Origin: Mimachlamys varia
Taxonomy: Eukaryota > Mollusca > Bivalvia > Pectinida > Pectinidae
Reading direction: 5' to 3'
NCBI GenBank assembly: GCA_947623455.1
Contig: OX392534.1
Location: 33,733,426-33,797,425, forward strand
Length of the DNA: 64,000 nt
The position numbers and the translations under genes are program-made. Below the pieces are notes generated by a model that was not told the origin of the DNA, did no database searches, and saw nothing but the letters and a program-made list of their open reading frames with translations. Of the stretch, positions 12,645-24,609 are shown one piece after another. Every line of letters starts with the position of its first letter. Position 1 is the stretch's first letter.

Positions 12645-14812
12645 TTACATTTCTTCATGGAAGAGCTGTGTTGCCAGAACTTCACCCGTCACAATTGTCT
12701 GGCAACCAGCATCAACCATTCCTTTCTTAGCAGACGATCTGTCCTCAGAGATTCCGTTCGTGACTTTCGCCTTCTTTTCTTCCTTGGAAGTTTTATCGTC
12801 ACGAGGACTGTCACCAAGGACAGACCTGTTCATGTAATATCTCTCGGCGACCATGGACAGCGTTTGGTTGTCCGAGTCGTCACTGAGGTCAAGGTCGTCT
12901 ACATCCTTCATGTTGTCCAGCTCCGTGTGTTTGAAATTCCAGACGGGAACCACGCCTGTTCCACTTGGAGCCGCATCAGTGAAGGCGTACTTTATGCCGC
13001 CAACACTGACTGGAGTCACAGGGACGTTAATGTTGGCGTCATTCAGCTCTGGAATAATCCCCCGCATCTCCTCGTCAATGTTAGCTATAGGACTAGGTGG
13101 CTCCTTGTAAGGGACCCCGTCTATGGGTAACTGTAGACGGGTTGCCACACGTTCAATCAGATCTTCAATTGACTCGTGCTCCTTCCAGATTTTAGTGGCT
13201 CGCCACCTAGCCCTGCTTCCCTTTGGTGCAGGGATGGCATCAAAACATGCCATCTCTCCCACACACAATATCTTGTGAAGATCGTCCACATGTTTTCCAA
13301 ATATCGATCTGTCAATAAAAACATGCTCGTGCCTCCCCAAGTCGATGATACCCCACAGCTTCGCCACATGATATATACGTCCTTTACGATTTGTGACGGT
13401 AGGTTTTGGACTAGCGGGAGGCCGACTTCCAGTGATGATAACGTTGAGACGAGCACTCTTTATCACAGACACCATCTCGTTCTCACCAACGATGAATATG
13501 TTGGAGTGGTCAACAAGAAAGTGATTCAGTTCTTGTTTACTCCACCCCACTGTGTTGCGTAGACTCTCGGGTGCCTGGCCGAAGTGGTTGACCAAATTTC
13601 CCAGTTTCATGTCACCTTTTTTCTCTATGATGCCCTTGATGAACATGACTGCCTTGTACTCGTTGGCAGTCATGGTGGTAGGCCCCGATCGAGGACTCGG
13701 CGTCGGAAGCTGCTTCATAGGAGAACGAGGTGACATGAGGGGAGATTTTGGCTCAAACACTTCTAGAGACTTCGGCCTCCTTTTTAGCTTTGGGGTGTGC
13801 TGTGAAGGAAACATGTCTTTTTCCAAATAAGACAAATTTGCACTGTACCTGTTGTTAAAGTTCATATCCTCTAACGGCTCTGAGTTAGGATTCACAGCAC
13901 TGTAGGTGATGTTGTCTTTTAGACAGGCATTATCGCCCTTCAACTCAAATATCAATGGATGCCGCAAAAGCCATTCTCGAAATTCATTCTGGGGTCCTAC
14001 ACACTCTCTGATTTCCAAAGGTGCCTGAGAAAGATGTCCTGCCAGGCTTTTGATCGGCATCCATTTCTCACCCCTCTTCAGCAGTTTCGCTCGAAAAAAT
14101 TGCACAGCTTCAGTCTCCGTGGAGACTTCAGGTGCACTCGGACCTGACGATGTTGATGCAGGGCTGCTTTCTCGAAAATTTCTCCCAAGGTTGGCAGTTC
14201 CGTCATTTAGACTTATCTGAAAATAAAATTACACTTTTTTAAGGGCAAGGAAAGACGCATTTCCTGAAATAAAAAAATAATTCTTCCAAAAGGCAATTTA
14301 AAGGAAAATTGTACAGAACAGCAAATCACACAATCTGAATATTCCGCCAGTCTCCTTTTATCACTACTTGTCTATCTACCATAAATTGTTGACTTTTTTT
14401 GCTTTGCCTCTTAAAAAAAACTTGTTTCAGACTTGTGTGATAGAATTAACAATAAGATAAAGAAGTGCATAAGGAACAAAACTGTTTTCAGATTTAAAAA
14501 AATACTCATTGCACAAGTAACACCCATGAAATACAGTCAGATAATTCTAGCACAATAAAACAAGCAATTAATAAACTTTCATCAATACAGATGTCAACCT
14601 ACCAAATTTCCGTTTACGCTAAACAGGGACGGATATTTCTGAAGGAACTTCTTCAGTCCAGTTTCATTGCCCCCAGCTGATTGTCGCATTTCGGCCGTAA
14701 AGTTTCGACTTCCAAAGCGACCAGCCAGCTGACTGATCGTCAGTGGAGCGTTGCTATGCATCAGGATCTCCAGGAAATACAACATAGCTTTGTGTCCGGG
14801 ATCGTCAGCCAT
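12645..14812 (-). CDS. Egalitarian-like triple winged-helix protein, nuclease domain not seen
   Basis: Two coding exons join in phase 0: 14812-14603 (donor GTAGGT) and 14216-12645 (acceptor TTTTCAG, stop TAA), giving 593 residues. The start ATG has a good context (CAAGATGG). Residues 3-70, 108-172 and 254-322 are three winged-helix-like modules. The first, with FTAEMRQSAGG and GLKKFLQKYPSLFSV, closely resembles the N terminus of Drosophila Egalitarian, an adaptor that links localising mRNAs to BicD and dynein. Residues 348-415 (from RKGRIYHVAKLWGIIDLG to RARWRATKIW) form a further compact conserved block, possibly OB-like. Ser/Pro-rich linkers separate the modules. Egalitarian proteins normally carry a 3'-5' exonuclease-like domain next. 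Here the frame ends at LFHEEM, where AT|GTAAAA could instead be a splice donor. No exonuclease exon was found to the left, so this is either a nuclease-less protein or an incompletely captured gene. RNA-transport function is inferred from the family. Confidence 0.8.
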
Positions 14813-14941
14813 CTTGAATGTTTGGTGAAGTTGTTATTCAAATTAAGTTTTGACAATGAACTTGGTGTTGATCAATCTTTAAGATTCGAAAAAGAAACGA
14901 AACTGAACTCAGAAGTAACTTCCTATGTTCTTTGATGGAAT
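14813..14941 (-). other. 5' UTR part of the Egalitarian-like first coding exon
   Basis: On the minus strand an acceptor (TTTTTTTCTTGTTTCAG) ends at 14942, and untranslated sequence runs to the ATG at 14812. A non-coding upstream exon is therefore likely; it was not located. Confidence 0.5.
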
Positions 14942-14949
14942 CTGAAACA

Positions 14950-15360
14950 AGAAAAAAAATAGTAAAGTTACCAGTGTAAGTATTAAGATGTTGTTTATGC
15001 ATGGACTTTATAGATAAATTATTAAACTTTCTGATTTAAGCCCTATCCTTTGAAATACAAAATGTTTGAGAATCGCATTTTCCGAAAAAGGTGACCATTC
15101 TGAATATGTGCTGAAAAGGTGACCATTCTTAATATGTGCAGAATGGTTAAGTTTTTTTATTTTGAAAATTTGTTAACACATGTACATTCAAATTTAAATC
15201 TGCACTGTAAGAATTACTTCCTTGCCCAATATATATATATACCAGTATATCAAAATCAGCATCAATAAAGCATTTCTGCTTTAATTATCAATCTTCAAAC
15301 TGATGTGTAAAGTGTCTGAAAATGTTATACAAGTATATATCTACCAGGCGAGTATATAGT
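14950..15360. other. Short intergenic or intronic gap
   Basis: It contains GAAAAGGTGACCATTCT-type direct duplications near 15085-15130 and a TATATATA tract near 15230. No gene was seen. Confidence 0.4.
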
Positions 15361-15595
15361 ATGTTTGGTTTGGTTTATTTTGTTTCATGTCCTATTAAAA
15401 GCCAGGGTCATTTAAGGATGTGCCAGGTTTTGGAGGTGGAGGAAAGCCGGAGTACCCAGAGAAAAACCACCGACCGACCTACGGTCAGTATCTGGCAACT
15501 GCGCGCCCCACCTTGGATTTGAACTCCCAACTCAGAGGTGGAAGGCTAGCTAGTGGTAGAATGTCGGGACACCTTAACCATTCGGCCACTGCGGT
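15361..15595 (-). repeat. tRNA-derived SINE, family 1, copy 1
   Basis: Read on the minus strand, the head (CCGCAGTGGCCGAATGGTTA) has a tRNA A-box, and about 40 bp later a B-box-like GAGTTCAAATCC follows, as in tRNA-Ser/Leu genes. The body contains GGTCGGTGGTTTTTCTCTGG and TGACCCTGGCTTTTAATAGG. The tail is AAACAAAATAAACCAAACC. The same body recurs at 18762 and 61014. Confidence 0.85.
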
Positions 15596-18484
15596 TTGTA
15601 AATACATGTATCTAATTATATAATTAATCCTTAATGGAAGCGGTCCATGACTTTCCCTCCATATCCAATGTATATACCTCCTAATTAGATGCACTAACAG
15701 TTTAGTCATACTGAGGTAAATGAAATTAAGAATACCCAACAACTCATATGTTTATAACGATTTACTGACTTTAGAATTATTTTCATTTTGATGGGTACTA
15801 GTTTTAGTACATATTGCTATAATCAATGGGTCCCACAATGTTAAATTGAGGTATTTCCAGAATTTCTAATTTTATGATGAGTATAGGACTAAGGACTTGT
15901 TTGTACATAAATCACTAATATTTTTCGCAGATTTTTTGTATGTAAATCCTGATATTTGAAAAGTGTTCCCACCTATTTCTTAATTCTGATTCTGTTTGTT
16001 TGTTACCTGGTAAAAGAATGTTTCAAAATTTATTGAACGTTTTTGTTGGGGAAAAAATAGATGCTGTGAAAATGTGTTTAATGACACAAACAGTATAGAG
16101 AATTAGCTAACAGACATGTGTTAAAATTATGTCTTCTGCCCTGAACAGCATCGTACTTGGTAATAACTATAACAAACAGTGACAACTTTTACTGAAACTC
16201 GTGAGTCATAAATTCCTGCCGAGCAGATCTAGAACTATACATGTGCTGTACAACACATGTGCTTTACAACACATGTGTCCAGTCTACAAGCCTGGGACCA
16301 TTTATAACAATTTCATGTGACTGTTCTTACTTTGTGGACAATCATTGTCAAAAAATACAATAGTCTTCTGTGTGGACTTTATCTTACCGTAATTGCATGT
16401 AGCTGCTAGCCTAAATACAAGGTATCAAAAGAGTTAAACACCCTTTATACTAGTACCCTTCAAATATACCGGTATGTTACGGAAAAAGCCGTTGGAAAAT
16501 ACACATTGTAACATTTAACATGTAAAAATATATAGTGAGAAAACAAACTTCATTATAATTTTATGATTTATATCAAGTACTGGAAAACAGTATGTAGCAA
16601 AACAGCTGTGGTTTATTCTAAAGCATGTGATTTGATACTGATTTTAAAAGAAAATAAACTTGAAGGAATTTCTTGAATGAAAACTTCTGAAACATAATTT
16701 TTGTTGATAAAGACAAAGTGTGCTGGGCTCACACACCTACACAATAGTCTATTATAATAAGTCTTTTTTTTATATTATTTTTTCTGCTCTTGGTCAAATT
16801 TTGGCTGTATGGGTGAAACAGTCAATACCTAGGGCATTTGATGCACAGATATCCCCCTTCTGGCAACTCATTCAAGCGTTTTTCTGTCTGAATCTCTGTG
16901 TTGTTGATATACAGATTAAGCAGCAATGGACAGATTTAAGGAGACTACTCACTCAAGATGAGTCGACCTAGCGAACTGTTAGAAATTCACTGAATAAATT
17001 GTCTTATTGGTTAATAAAACAATTGCTTTAAAGCTCTTTGGAAAGAGTCAAAACTGTCATCCCTAAGTAGGGGGGGGGGGAGCCCTGCAGAAATGTTTGC
17101 CCTCGACCAAGCAGCCTTGGGTAAACAGTTCCCCAGCGACTCCTCTACCTCTGGGTGATAGTTTTGACATTTCCCCAAATAACCATGAACTATTGTCTAA
17201 TGTACCCCTCCCGAAATAGTTTGACCTCTAACTACATGTAAATGACTTTGAAAGATGATCACCAGTATAATATAAACTAAATATATATCTATATATAGAA
17301 GTATGTCATATATTAAGCATGGTACAATTACGACAGAAAATTCACATTTTAACCTTCGGATCAACAACACTAAGTGTATATGATACATTGTGTTTAATAT
17401 ATTATAAGTAACACGGAAACACAAGCTTTTTACGACTGAGTTAGTTGTACAGACACAGCCATTAATAAATACCCACTACCCAACTCCCTCCTCAAATCAG
17501 TTAAAAGTTATCAGACCACAATAACACAGAAAATATTAATTTACACAAGATCAAATTGACAGCACTTTCCTCAAGCCAAAGCACACCATCCATTTTACCT
17601 TGCCAGATGCTCATCAGGAAATACTATGTATCTCAATTTGATATAAGTAAAAGCGAGAAATATGTACTTTCTATGGCTTCCATTAGTCTAATAAGGTTCA
17701 TCAAGCTGACAGCCTGTTTTTGATCAGCCATTGCCAATTACTACTAGCCTCTAGCTACTGACAAGAACTCTGAACATTAGTGTATGAGATATTGACATAC
17801 TGCCCTTGTGTAACACAAGGATTGATTTTATTACTAATTACTTTTAATCTAAAGGTCAAAACATAAAAAGTTTGAAAAAAAAAAAAAAACTTTTACAGTC
17901 TGTATTTGGGATTTTTGCAAGCTGTTTTCGGAATCAGACCTTAAAATTAGAAAAATTGCATTGGTGTTTTTCATTCAATTGGGGAAAATTTTGTCTTAAC
18001 TGGAACATTTTCTTACACAGTATCATACACTGAGTAGGTATACAAGAGTTTACTTAAATTACTAAAGCAGATTCATAAGTTGGAACCAGGTGGAATACTG
18101 TTATTTCTTGTCATAATAACGAAGAAATAATGATTTTAAACCCAGGTCCTTAAATTGGGACAACTTGTTGGCCATGCTATATCTAGCAATCAAAATCACA
18201 TTTTTTCAAACTTTGTTGAGGTACTGTAAATTATATTTTTCAATTTGGGATAAATTATTTGTGAAACTTTATCCATGCTTAGTTACACTCTGGGTTATGA
18301 TATATGTCATGTATTGTCAGAAAGTGCTGTAAAGTCTACAGGATGTGTTAATGTATTAAAGGCAAACATAATCATATACTTGGCTGGAACCCAGAATGGT
18401 GTTCATATACATGTGTATGCCAAGTACATGTAGGGTTGTAACAGTGGTAGATACATTTATGTATCTAAACCATGTATATTTTTT
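15596..18484. other. Intergenic stretch, nothing coding recognised
   Basis: AT-rich. It has a G run at about 17070-17080, an A run at 17876-17890, and a CTGTACAACACATGTGCTTTACAACACATGTG direct duplication near 16240-16275. No exon, tRNA or large repeat was supported. Confidence 0.4.
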
Positions 18485-18760
18485 ATTAAAGGCCCAATAT
18501 ACGTAACTTTCGGCAAAACTTGAAGCGAAAATAAAGCCTAATAACTTATTATACTTATAGACTTAGTTAAGATTAACTGATATCAGTATTTTTCAAGATG
18601 AATTCTTTTGCGGCTACCGGTACAGCAGCAGTTGAAACACGCTGTTTGTAAACACGCGAATATTTCGAACCATCTTCTACCCACAGTTTGTTGTTGAAGT
18701 GGGCCCTACCTGGATTATTTTCAATTTCTTCAAATTTTTTTTTCAAGAGTTTCTTGTTAG
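18485..18760 (+). repeat. TTAA-flanked transposon family, 5' part
   Basis: Begins TTAAAGGCCCAATATACGTA and continues through AAGCGAAAATAAAGCC, ACCGGTACAGCAGCAGTTGA and AGTGGGCCC. It matches the first two thirds of the copy at 50451. It is cut off at GTTAC, where SINE sequence starts, so its right end is missing. Confidence 0.75.
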
Positions 18761-18761
18761 T

Positions 18762-18956
18762 TACCTGTTAAAAGCCAGGGTCATTTAAGGACGTGCCAGA
18801 TTTTGGAGGTGAAGGAAAACCAGAGTACCTGGAGAAAAACCAACGACCTATGGTCGGTACCTGGCAATTGTCACACGTGGGATTCAAACTTGCAACCCAG
18901 AGGTGGAGGGTTAGTGGTAGAATTTCGGAACACCTTAACCACTCGGCTACCGCGGC
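18762..18956 (-). repeat. tRNA-derived SINE, family 1, copy 2
   Basis: On the minus strand: CGCGGTAGCCGAGTGGTTAA (A-box region), then GGTTGCAAGTTTGAATCCC (B-box), then the family body ending at TGACCCTGGCTTTTAACAGG. It lies directly against the truncated TTAA-family element, so it probably inserted into it. Confidence 0.85.
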
Positions 18957-19101
18957 ACCCAATGTGTAACTTATCAGAAAACACATACATGTTCTTTCAA
19001 TATATCAAGGGCCATTTATATGTAAATTATCTTATTATACTATTTTCATACATAGAACAATTGAAGCCAGACTGTATATTATACAGTTTATCTACATGTA
19101 C

Positions 19102-19270
19102 CAGGGTTCTCATTAAAAGCCGGTTGCCGGCAAAAGTAGCCTGTTATTCACCAACTTTGAACCAGCTATTTTTTCAGAATTTTATATTTGTCAACATTAC
19201 AGAATGCGAAAATTCAACCAGCTATTCTTTCGAAGTCAACCAATTATTGAAAAACTTAGTGAGAACCCTG
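19102..19270. repeat. CAGGG-ended MITE with 5-bp flanking duplication
   Basis: Left end CAGGGTTCTCATTAAAAGCC, right end AACTTAGTGAGAACCCTG; the inverted ends share 11 bp perfectly. TGTAC flanks both sides (19097-19101 and 19271-19275). The interior has repeated AACCAGCTATT. About 169 bp, no coding capacity. Confidence 0.7.
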
Positions 19271-19275
19271 TGTAC

Positions 19276-22200
19276 AATGTAACTACTAACTACCAGAAAC
19301 TGTAAAACTTCATCTTGTACAATACCAGGTTTGATGACAGCTCCCCTACAGCTTAAACATGTCAACAATTCATGCTCCAAAATAAAAAACAGAAATATGG
19401 ACGAACTACCGTGTAGGGCTCACTCCTTCTTTTACTCATTACAAGAAACTAGGTATACATGTAGCTTCATCTTGTACAGGTTTACTTAAGTTTAGTCATA
19501 TTACATCTGTAATAGTGTAAAACCTCCCACAGAAAATGAGTCACACACATACAAACATGCATCCCGAAGCCTGTCACCAAATCTCTCTAAAATACCAGTT
19601 ATTGATTTTAGTACAATACAAAGGACACAGCATGATCATCACTGACTGTAATATAGTTAACATTGTAACTTTTCACAACAGCCGGGATAAACTTGACACA
19701 CTTGTACATTATTGTTTGATGACAGAAACGGATGTAGTTTGCTTCAAACAGGAATCAAATCAGCAGCTCAAAGCTTCCCAATAATTGTTCTAATAAATAT
19801 TATTATCATAATATCATAAGTATATTATTAGAACCTGAAAAAGTTGCCTTAAGAAAATTTTATAACAATTGCTCGAATGTCAATTACAAGGATTTGCATA
19901 ACATTAATTTGACTTCTAGTGCAAGGCAAAATGTGATTAAAAGTCTGTTCTTTTTCATTTGGTACAGTGTATATCTAAATATATTCTTGTTCTTTCACTC
20001 TTAATGAAATATCAAATTTGACTACCCAGTCAAAGTATGTCATAATAACTTAATGTTTAATCCTATACATGTATAAGATTTGTTTAAGATGTCAAATGTC
20101 TTGAGAAAAATATCGGAAGATGTTAATTGTGACATGGGAGATATTATTTTCATTTTGGCCAGTTTCCTCAACTTGAATACCATTTTGATATAGCTTATAA
20201 TTGGGCTAACAATAAATACTTATAAATACACTTTTATGCAGTTTATTTGCTAAATATGCATTTTGAAATATTTGCAACAGCATATGTTAAAGTCAAATGA
20301 TGACAAAGATCACTACCAGTAACTTAACCATTTTGTTGTTCTTACTTTGAGGACATTACATGTACTGGGATGTGACCCAGATTTACTGTACATGCTGGGT
20401 TTGCTGGGTGGACCACATGGTCTCATTCTCTTGTAATTTGCTAAGGCTCCCTGTATAAATTTTCTTTTGTCCATATCTTGTCCCTAGTTAAATTAATTTT
20501 GAGGACAGATAATGGTTTTGTTGACACTATGTATATATACTCCGATTTTTGTATTTGTTTTTTTTTTCTACCATACTGTCCTCAACAATGAAGATTATGC
20601 CTTTGAAAAAAAAAAGTTCTGTTGTTACAATATAGTCCAAAATCACCAGTTAAAGAAATCTAGTAAGTTCTGTATGCACATTAATACAGATTATTATGAA
20701 AATAGTTTCCATAAAAGTATGTATTTTAACTAAAACTATTTTTATTTTATTTTTTTTGCTTGCAATTATCTGCTTATTTGAAAAGAAATAAAACATGATT
20801 TTTCAAATACATCAATATTATTTGATCAATTTGTAATACAATGCACAATATAATTGGTTTCAAGTGGTCTAGCTGTCAGGAAAGTACATGTAGACACATT
20901 TATGTCACATATTTTCCAGATCTTGTTTAGCCTTAAGCAATCCTACTTGATGTTTTGTTGTCCTGTGGACACAGAAGTATGTCACTGTCATAGGTCACAT
21001 CAATTTGTCCTGACAATAAGCTATTCCATAGTTGCCTAGGGAGGAGCAAAATGTCCAAAAATGGAGAGTAGATCAGCAAGAGTAATTGCAAAAAAAAACA
21101 GACGGTAATTAATATAAATGGATCAGACATGGAACTGTCTTATACATCAGATAATCAGGGTTTGCATTTAAGTCGTCCCTGTATTTTTTTTCCAGCATAA
21201 AAACTTAAAAGGACCCCACTACTTTTCAGATTCCCATTTAAACTATACAGAAGGACCCATTTTATTTAGGACAGGACCCCATTTATGAAATATCAAGCAC
21301 TAACCCTGTATATAATGTTGAAAGGGCTGGAGTAAAATACATATTGCGATAATCGCTGGTCAAAGTAGTTTTCTAATCATGTTTCAATAAACCTATCATA
21401 AAATAAATATATTCTTTATATTATTGCTATTGTTGTGTCACAATATCCTATTACATATAATATTTTACTTTTAAATTGTATCTATTGGTCGAAGCAAGCT
21501 CCAGTGCTCTGATCTTAGTAATGACCAGAGCTGTAAAGACGTAAAACACAAACAAACCAAACATATTAATCTTAGTAATTAACTGTGATATTGTTAACAT
21601 GGAATGTGAGGCATGCAAATTATAAAATGAGAGAGTAACTACGAACATATAATGTTACAAGCTGATATAACATCAATGGAGGGTATATACCAGCACTTAC
21701 GCATACACCGCCCCAGCCCAGAGCACACTCCATCGAGAACAGAAGCATGTGTGCTACAGTAACGGTAAACGCGAGACTGTGTATTGCACCCGCTCCTACG
21801 CCCATGGCCACTGGCAATAGACTGCAGACAACAGACAGACCGTACCCTAAGAAGGCCGATCTCCTACTGACCTAGATTATATAAACTTGATCGGATGAGT
21901 AGATACCAGGGAAATCCACGTCAAATCAATATATAGTCGTCCATTCGACTGAATAAAACCATACTCACCTTGCAAATGTAAAAACTTTGCAAGAAAGTTA
22001 AGAAACGTCAGACGAAAGCAGCCATCTTGGGAGATTTTAGGTTGCACATACAAGTTTAGGATTAACAAACAAGCGGAACGCACATGTGAAATAATCGGGT
22101 TGATGTTGCACTATTGGAAATAACATTTTAAACGTTAAATAAACAAAAGAAATAGCACCAGAAATAATTATAAATCGCTATTTTCAAGATTTGTTTTAAC

Positions 22201-22717
22201 AACTGATTTATTAAAAAAAAACGAAAACGAAGTAGATCAGATTAAGAGACTTTTAGAATTCAGTCATGTCTGTTTTGATAAGAACGTTCGTCATCCAATT
22301 TCACAACCCCGGATATAGATTTTGGTTATCCATGAACTTCTTGTTATGACGTCAAGCCAGGACATGTAGAACTTGTCGACCTCTACTGAGTAGAACTTTG
22401 TACGGACAAGAATTTCGTTAAATATTCGTCAACTTATTTCTACACCTATAGAATTACAAGAAAGGTTGCAATTAGGCCTAGTATACATTGTAAATTCCAT
22501 TTATAAATCCTTATCATTAACTAGAACTGTAAGCCAATGGCTAACTTAAATACCCCCACCGCCCCAATCTTTGCAATGCAAACTTTTATAAGGTAATGTT
22601 GATGACGAACACATTTTAATCTGCAGATACTTGTACACGTCGTCCCTGACATCAATGTGTAGTTTCATTGAAATTGGTCCTCAGGCAAACATTTCCAATT
22701 AAAACCAGTTTATATCA
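19276..22717. other. Intergenic stretch, nothing coding recognised
   Basis: AT-rich with several short chance open frames on both strands; none has splice context or recognisable motifs. Confidence 0.4.
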
Positions 22718-22725
22718 CAGGGACC

Positions 22726-22955
22726 TGAGAATTTGTTACAGCTTGTTTTGGACCTAAAATAGGGTGTTTAGCGTAATTTTACACATTTGGGGGGTTAAGA
22801 TCAATATTCGATAAAAATGCCCCCTCAGTAGTCATAAAAGCTATGACTACTGAGGGGGCATTTTAATCGAAAATTGACCCCCAAATGTGTAAAATTACGC
22901 TAAACACCCTATTTTAGGTCCAAAACTAGCTGTAACAAATTCTCAGGTCCCTGTG
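22726..22955. repeat. Palindromic hAT-like MITE (family B) with 8-bp target duplication
   Basis: The left arm starts CACAGGGACCTGAGAATTTG and the right arm ends CAAATTCTCAGGTCCCTGTG. The arms pair along almost their whole length of about 105 bp around a short loop near 22838. GTTTATAT flanks both sides exactly (22718-22725 and 22956-22963). An 8-bp duplication with CAGGG-type ends fits hAT-derived elements. Another copy lies at 60263 and a partial one at 59505-60000. Confidence 0.85.
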
Positions 22956-23413
22956 GTTTATATGACCTGGTCACCACGGTAACCTAAACTTCTATTTAAA
23001 AAATTTGCATGCATATAGATGTAGAATACTGAGCCATGGTAACAGATGATTTGAATCAGATTGGCGTTTAGCTCCATGATCAGATTAATTTCTCTCTATT
23101 ATTTTAACTAAACCTGTAATATATATTTGTATCTATATATATAGCCATTCAAATACGATTTTTTTATTTTTACTTGAAATTTACTGTTAATTGTGGATTT
23201 TGTTAATTCATTGTAAAAGATTTTTGTTTAGTGGGTTTTATATTCTTTTTAGTTTATTTACCACAAAATATTTAAGCTGTCAAGCATATAACCTGGATGT
23301 GTAATTATAACCATCCCAGCACATTTCCGATTAGATGATTTTTACCTACATTTTAATACTTTTATTTTGACTTTTATTAATTAATATTGCCACCGAATCA
23401 ATTGTCAAAAGTC

Positions 23414-23499
23414 CAATCTGATTAAAATACGGATCCTCACTATTACTATCGTGTGTAGGCACAATAGTAATAGTGAAGATCTGTATTTTAATCAGATTG
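23414..23499. repeat. 35-bp-arm inverted repeat (hairpin element)
   Basis: CAATCTGATTAAAATACGGA and onward to TATTACTA (23414-23448) is mirrored by TAGTAATAGTGAAGATCTGT and onward to ATCAGATTG (23465-23499), with two mismatches and a 16-bp loop. Confidence 0.85.
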
Positions 23500-23880
23500 T
23501 CAAAGGTCAAAGGTCAAAGTTTGTATCTTTTCTATGATGAACAGTTTGTTTATGATATCATGGGGCAAAGTTGGTCAGAAATAAACGAGGAGTCAACTGA
23601 CCGAAAGTCAAGGTCACCAAATCAAATGTCAAGGTCAAATTTTATAACTTTTCACTGATTAACATTTTGTTATGATATTTTGAAGCAAAGTTGGTCAGAA
23701 TCAAATGAGAAGTCAACTGACCGAAAATCACCAGGTCAAAGGTAAAGGTAAAATTTTGTAACCTTTCATTGATGATTTTCTTTTTATAAAATTATGAAGC
23801 AAAGTTATTCATAATTGAACAAGAAGTCATGATCAATTAGCCACAAATCAAGGTCACATGGGTTGACCATTGGGTCCAAA
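23500..23880. repeat. About 120-bp tandem array with AGGTCA motifs
   Basis: Three imperfect copies of a unit running GGTCAAATTTTATAACTTTT, then TATGATATTTTGAAGCAAAG, then TTGGTCAGAATCAAATGAGAAGTCA. Most copies carry one or more AGGTCA hexamers. Confidence 0.8.
23504..23516 (+). promoter_or_regulatory. DR1-type AGGTCA direct repeat
   Basis: AGGTCA A AGGTCA is a perfect DR1, the binding motif of RXR/HNF4-class nuclear receptors. It lies about 1.1 kb upstream of the USP start codon but at the edge of a repeat array rich in the same hexamer, so it may have no regulatory role. Confidence 0.25.
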
Positions 23881-24064
23881 TTTCAAGAAATGAAAGAAGG
23901 AAATACATAGTCACATGACATGGTTTTACAGATCTGTCAGTGTTTTAATTTCATAGTGTTTGTGGGTGTTTTTTGAGAAGTACAGAAATATTTTCGCTAT
24001 ATTATCTATATGATATATATATGGTTATTCTCCTGGCCACAGGTGCTTGTGTGGCATATTAAAG

Positions 24065-24093
24065 CACGGACTTAGATTAGATCTAAGTCCGTG
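24065..24093. repeat. Short perfect palindrome, 13-bp arms
   Basis: CACGGACTTAGAT and ATCTAAGTCCGTG are separated by TAG. There is no T tract or coding context to suggest a terminator. Confidence 0.7.
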
Positions 24094-24429
24094 ATTAAAG
24101 TAACTTCATCGTGGTTTGGAACAAACGTAATGGTTACTTTTTCCATCATGACCAGAAAGTTTAATATTACTTGTTTTCAAAATATCAATAATTTTTCATA
24201 TCTACCATATAGACCAGGGCAGGGACTTTGTTACCTGAAGTAGGATCTTTACTAGGGTAGGAAATTATTTTGAATTGCCAGCTGATTGCATGAGGGTTTT
24301 TATCGATTTCCAATAGGAATTAGAATCATTAAAAGCACACTGGCTGCATTGTTACTGCAGTCGTCTGCTATTTCGTGTCGTTTAAGAATGTTTTGTAATA
24401 TATATCAACCAAGTACTTGTTTCAACACA

Positions 24430-24460
24430 GCGCATGCGCACATCAACAAGCGCCATTTTG
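24430..24460 (+). promoter_or_regulatory. Probable USP core promoter: NRF1-like and YY1-like sites
   Basis: GCGCATGCGCA at 24430-24440 matches the NRF1 palindrome, and CGCCATTTTG at 24451-24460 matches the YY1 consensus. They lie 150-180 bp upstream of the USP start codon in a short island of higher GC. This TATA-less pairing is typical of housekeeping promoters. The transcription start was not determined. Confidence 0.5.
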
Positions 24461-24609
24461 GAAGCAACATTTTAAATGGCTTGGGATGAAGACAAAACAG
24501 AGTAATAAAACGTTATTTATTGATGAACTTACGGGACAGTCATGTTCAAGGATCATAGCGGAGTCTATTTTTAACTTCTGATTTTTTTGGGACGCTGATT
24601 ACAACCAAA

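Noticed and set aside
12529..13830. Several plus-strand open frames of 85-168 codons
   Set aside because: They are antisense shadows of the Egalitarian-like exon, which has homology, codon bias and splice sites on the minus strand.
15420..15742. Open frames with protein-like text over 15420-15742 and 18768-19282
   Set aside because: They are translations of the SINE family 1 body, seen at each SINE copy.
18850..18956. A tRNA gene on the minus strand
   Set aside because: A and B boxes are present, but the cloverleaf is not complete and the same sequence with the same tail occurs three times, so it is a SINE head.
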